A stretch of 64,000 bases of DNA. Origin: Monosporascus cannonballus. Lineage: Eukaryota; Ascomycota; Sordariomycetes; Xylariales. Where the stretch lies: assembly GCA_004154925.1 (NCBI GenBank), contig QJNS01000288.1, positions 1 through 64,000 of the forward strand, in the 5' to 3' direction. Shown here in pieces: positions 62,277 to 64,000 of this stretch. Position 1 is the stretch's first letter, and each line of letters starts with the position of its first letter. The notes under the pieces were generated by a model. It saw only the letters and a program-made list of their open reading frames with translations. It made no database searches and was not told the DNA's origin. Position numbers and translations under genes: made by a program.

Positions 62277-63165
62277 TTATACTGGCCCACCTTTACTTCC
62301 ATCTCCTATCAGCGTCACCAATACTGCTGCATATGCCGCAGTAGCAGCTAAGAGGCTCTCAGGTGCCGCTTGAGATAATACAGCGACTCCGATAGCAAAT
62401 AGGAGGATCGAGGTTGTGATCACAACCAGCGTCTTCACCGTCGTATCCCCCTCAACCAAGATGAACATTGGTACGACAATGATCAGGCCGCCGATGATGG
62501 CGAGCATGAGACGTTTTAAGGTGGTGCGCAGCCGCGCAAGGCGCTCGTCGTTGAGTATAGCTTCCTCCCGTTCCCTCCCTAAGCTCCGTCCGATAGCGGT
62601 GCTGTGTTGCATGAGATTGGGATCGAACGAGCCAAGAATATCTGAATCCTGGAATAGGCTTTGGTGTGAGGGAACAGCCCGGAGGCCATGGTCCCATATC
62701 AGCGCCGCTTGCAGCCTTGAGCCGGGCCCATCATCGAGGCGCGATGCCGCAATATCCTTCACGAAATGTGTGTTCCAGCGATTAGCGTGGATAAATTCGA
62801 AATCCCGTAGTGCATCAGCTAGCACATCAGAATGGATCGCGTAATAAGACGATGGGGTTCTTACTATATCTGCGCAATATTTTTCTTATGTCCTCTAATT
62901 GCGAATCCGTTACATCGGTCTTCTCTATCATACCGATTTGCTCAGCGAGTTGGCGCTGGAGCTGATGGATCGTGACCGTATAAAAGGGACGGAAATCGAT
63001 GACCGTCACACCCCCTTTTACCCAGTGTCTTACTGACCCCCGAATGAAGCGAGTCAAACGCTCATGATACGGTAGCGAGCCAAGTCCCTCGAGTAATCGA
63101 TCCCGATTAGCATCCTTGTTGTTGCTTTCCTTGACTCTGCTAAAGACGGATTTGATTGGCAACAT
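62277..63165 (-). CDS. DUF6594-type membrane protein, 2 exons, 280 aa
   Basis: Exon 1 is 63165-62865 and exon 2 is 62818-62277; the 46-nt intron (GTAAGA..TAG, CTGAT branch-like motif) is phase 1 and joins ILRRY to TDALRDFEFIHANRW, giving 280 residues. Unspliced, the two halves look like separate frames. The N-terminal 200 residues are hydrophilic and helical (YHERLTRFIRGSVRHWVKGG, LQRQLAEQIGMIEKTDVTDS). The C-terminus has two or three membrane helices (LMLAIIGGLIIVVPMFILV, LVVITTSILLFAIGVAVLS) and ends ESLLAATAAYAAVLVTLIGD, the hallmark of the fungal DUF6594 family. That family is large, found mainly in plant- and insect-associated fungi, and of unknown function. The usual N-terminal GYP segment is absent, so an upstream exon or truncation is possible. 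It lies between the inverted repeats, 0.4 kb from the RIP island. Confidence 0.8.
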
Positions 63166-63630
63166 ACTGTACTTCAGTTCTTGACAGCTACCACTGAGGG
63201 ACTTATCGCGCAGTTATAAGTACCATCGTAGCACACAAACTTCAGTCTACTTGCTTATATCTATTCATATCAAAGCAGTGACACGCAACGATTTTAAGCT
63301 ACAAGGCGTGAGGCTTTTTGGCAAGGCTGGATGAGAAGAGCACACCGATAGTTGTGTCAGTGGCCCTGGAATATGGGGAGGCCGCGATCAGAAGCTGATT
63401 TCACAGCCTCCGCTTGGGCAAGTGGTTAAACTATCTCCACCGCAGCTAAGCCACCGACCAGGATGTGGGCAACAGTTGGTATACTAAAGTAGGTATGGAA
63501 TAATTTATGACCTGGGTAGGGCGCTTACGAGCCTAAGTACATTGAACAAAGGAATACGGGGTCAATGTAGGCTTACTGGAAAAGAAACAAAAACATATTT
63601 CGTTAAGCGCATATCATAACACCTTAATTA
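63166..63630. other. Short non-coding stretch upstream of the DUF6594 gene
   Basis: This is the presumed promoter of the minus-strand DUF6594 gene. No other feature is seen. Confidence 0.5.
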
Positions 63631-63801
63631 CCGAAATATCTGTCGTGGAAAGGGGCCCCCCCTTTCTGTTGGGCAGCAATATCGGAGCCCAAGAGCCCTA
63701 TATCAGTGGATCACCCACAACAAGTGGGATCAACGCTTCCTAGTTTCCTACAAGTCAATATATCCTTAAGAGCTGTGCACCTGATCCTTGGTAAATGTGA
63801 C
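63631..63801. repeat. Right arm of ~171-bp inverted repeat
   Basis: Reverse complement of 61979-62150 (for example CAACAAGTGGGATCAACGCT at 63718-63737 against AGCGTTGATCCCACTTGTTG at 62043-62062). It ends near 63,801. Beyond it, 63,802-64,000 contains nothing I can identify. Confidence 0.85.
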
Positions 63802-64000
63802 AATATCCCAATGTTGTAACGGCGGCTTCGATTCCTTCTCCCTCGTGCCTGGTGTTAGATGACATTAAATTATACGTCGCCGCTTCCCTGTTGGAGCCTT
63901 ACGAAATACCAATACGGACATAACCTACCTAGGCTAATTACGAGAAATCAATGTCACAGCTTCATGCGGGGGCCAATATGCCTGTGAGAAACTCGCGGGA

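Noticed and set aside
62277..63165. Reading the DUF6594 locus as a frameshifted pseudogene
   Set aside because: A GTAAGA..TAG intron of 46 nt with a branch-like CTGAT restores one continuous, phase-consistent protein.

Overview
The window is nuclear DNA of a filamentous ascomycete, most likely a Sordariomycete. The evidence is short GT..AG introns of 46-200 nt, fungal-type genes (SUZ12, ATP2, SLY41-like, alpha-glucoside permease, fungal rhodopsin-like, DUF6594, a cysteine-rich secreted protein) and a 25-kb AT-rich block with the hallmarks of repeat-induced point mutation (RIP). The secreted protein resembles biotrophy-associated proteins of Magnaporthe and Colletotrichum, which hints at a plant-associated fungus. 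I do not assign a species.

Layout. 1-36,650 is ordinary, gene-containing sequence of balanced base composition. It holds an F-box/LRR-like protein (1768-4248, -), a SUZ12-type Polycomb protein with a C-terminal PHD finger (8084-10355, +), an 11-exon alpha-glucoside/maltose-type MFS permease (11841-14795, -), a small secreted protein with a duplicated six-cysteine module (17203-17854, +), a frameshifted APH/choline-kinase-like pseudogene (18670-19634, -), a seven-helix fungal rhodopsin-like protein in seven exons (21489-22810, +), a doubtful charged ORF (24770-25354, -), the splicing factor SF3b subunit 2 (26343-28154, -), a SLY41/triose-phosphate-translocator-like carrier (29219-31017, +) and ATP synthase beta (32040-34080, +). 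Gene density is low and several gene-free gaps exceed 1 kb. I rebuilt the split genes by checking donor, acceptor and reading phase at every junction.

36,246-36,443 is a 198-bp hAT-type MITE with a perfect 8-bp target duplication, sitting in a broken coding fragment. A second small terminal-inverted-repeat element (36,658-36,986) lies at the edge of the AT-rich block.

37,079-61,565 is a nest of RIP-damaged Ty3/gypsy chromoviruses, all with gag-pol on the minus strand. The oldest copy (A0) was split by A1 (37,390-44,127, TSD TAAAT) and A2 (46,380-60,411). A2 was in turn split by a different family, B (50,652-57,911, TSD CGTAA). The most interesting feature is an extra reading frame on the opposite strand, between the end of pol and the 3' LTR, in A1, A2 and B. 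Each encodes a cysteine-containing, coiled-coil-like protein of about 200-218 codons that converges on the chromodomain end of pol. Parts of these frames are strikingly less RIP-mutated than their surroundings.

61,567-64,000 returns to balanced composition. It holds an intact two-exon DUF6594 membrane-protein gene (62,277-63,165, -) enclosed by a pair of ~171-bp inverted repeats.

I see no operon-like or biosynthetic cluster, no CRISPR array and no convincing tRNA or rRNA gene. The unusual content is the transposon nest with its antisense genes, the duplicated secreted protein, and the inverted-repeat-bounded gene.
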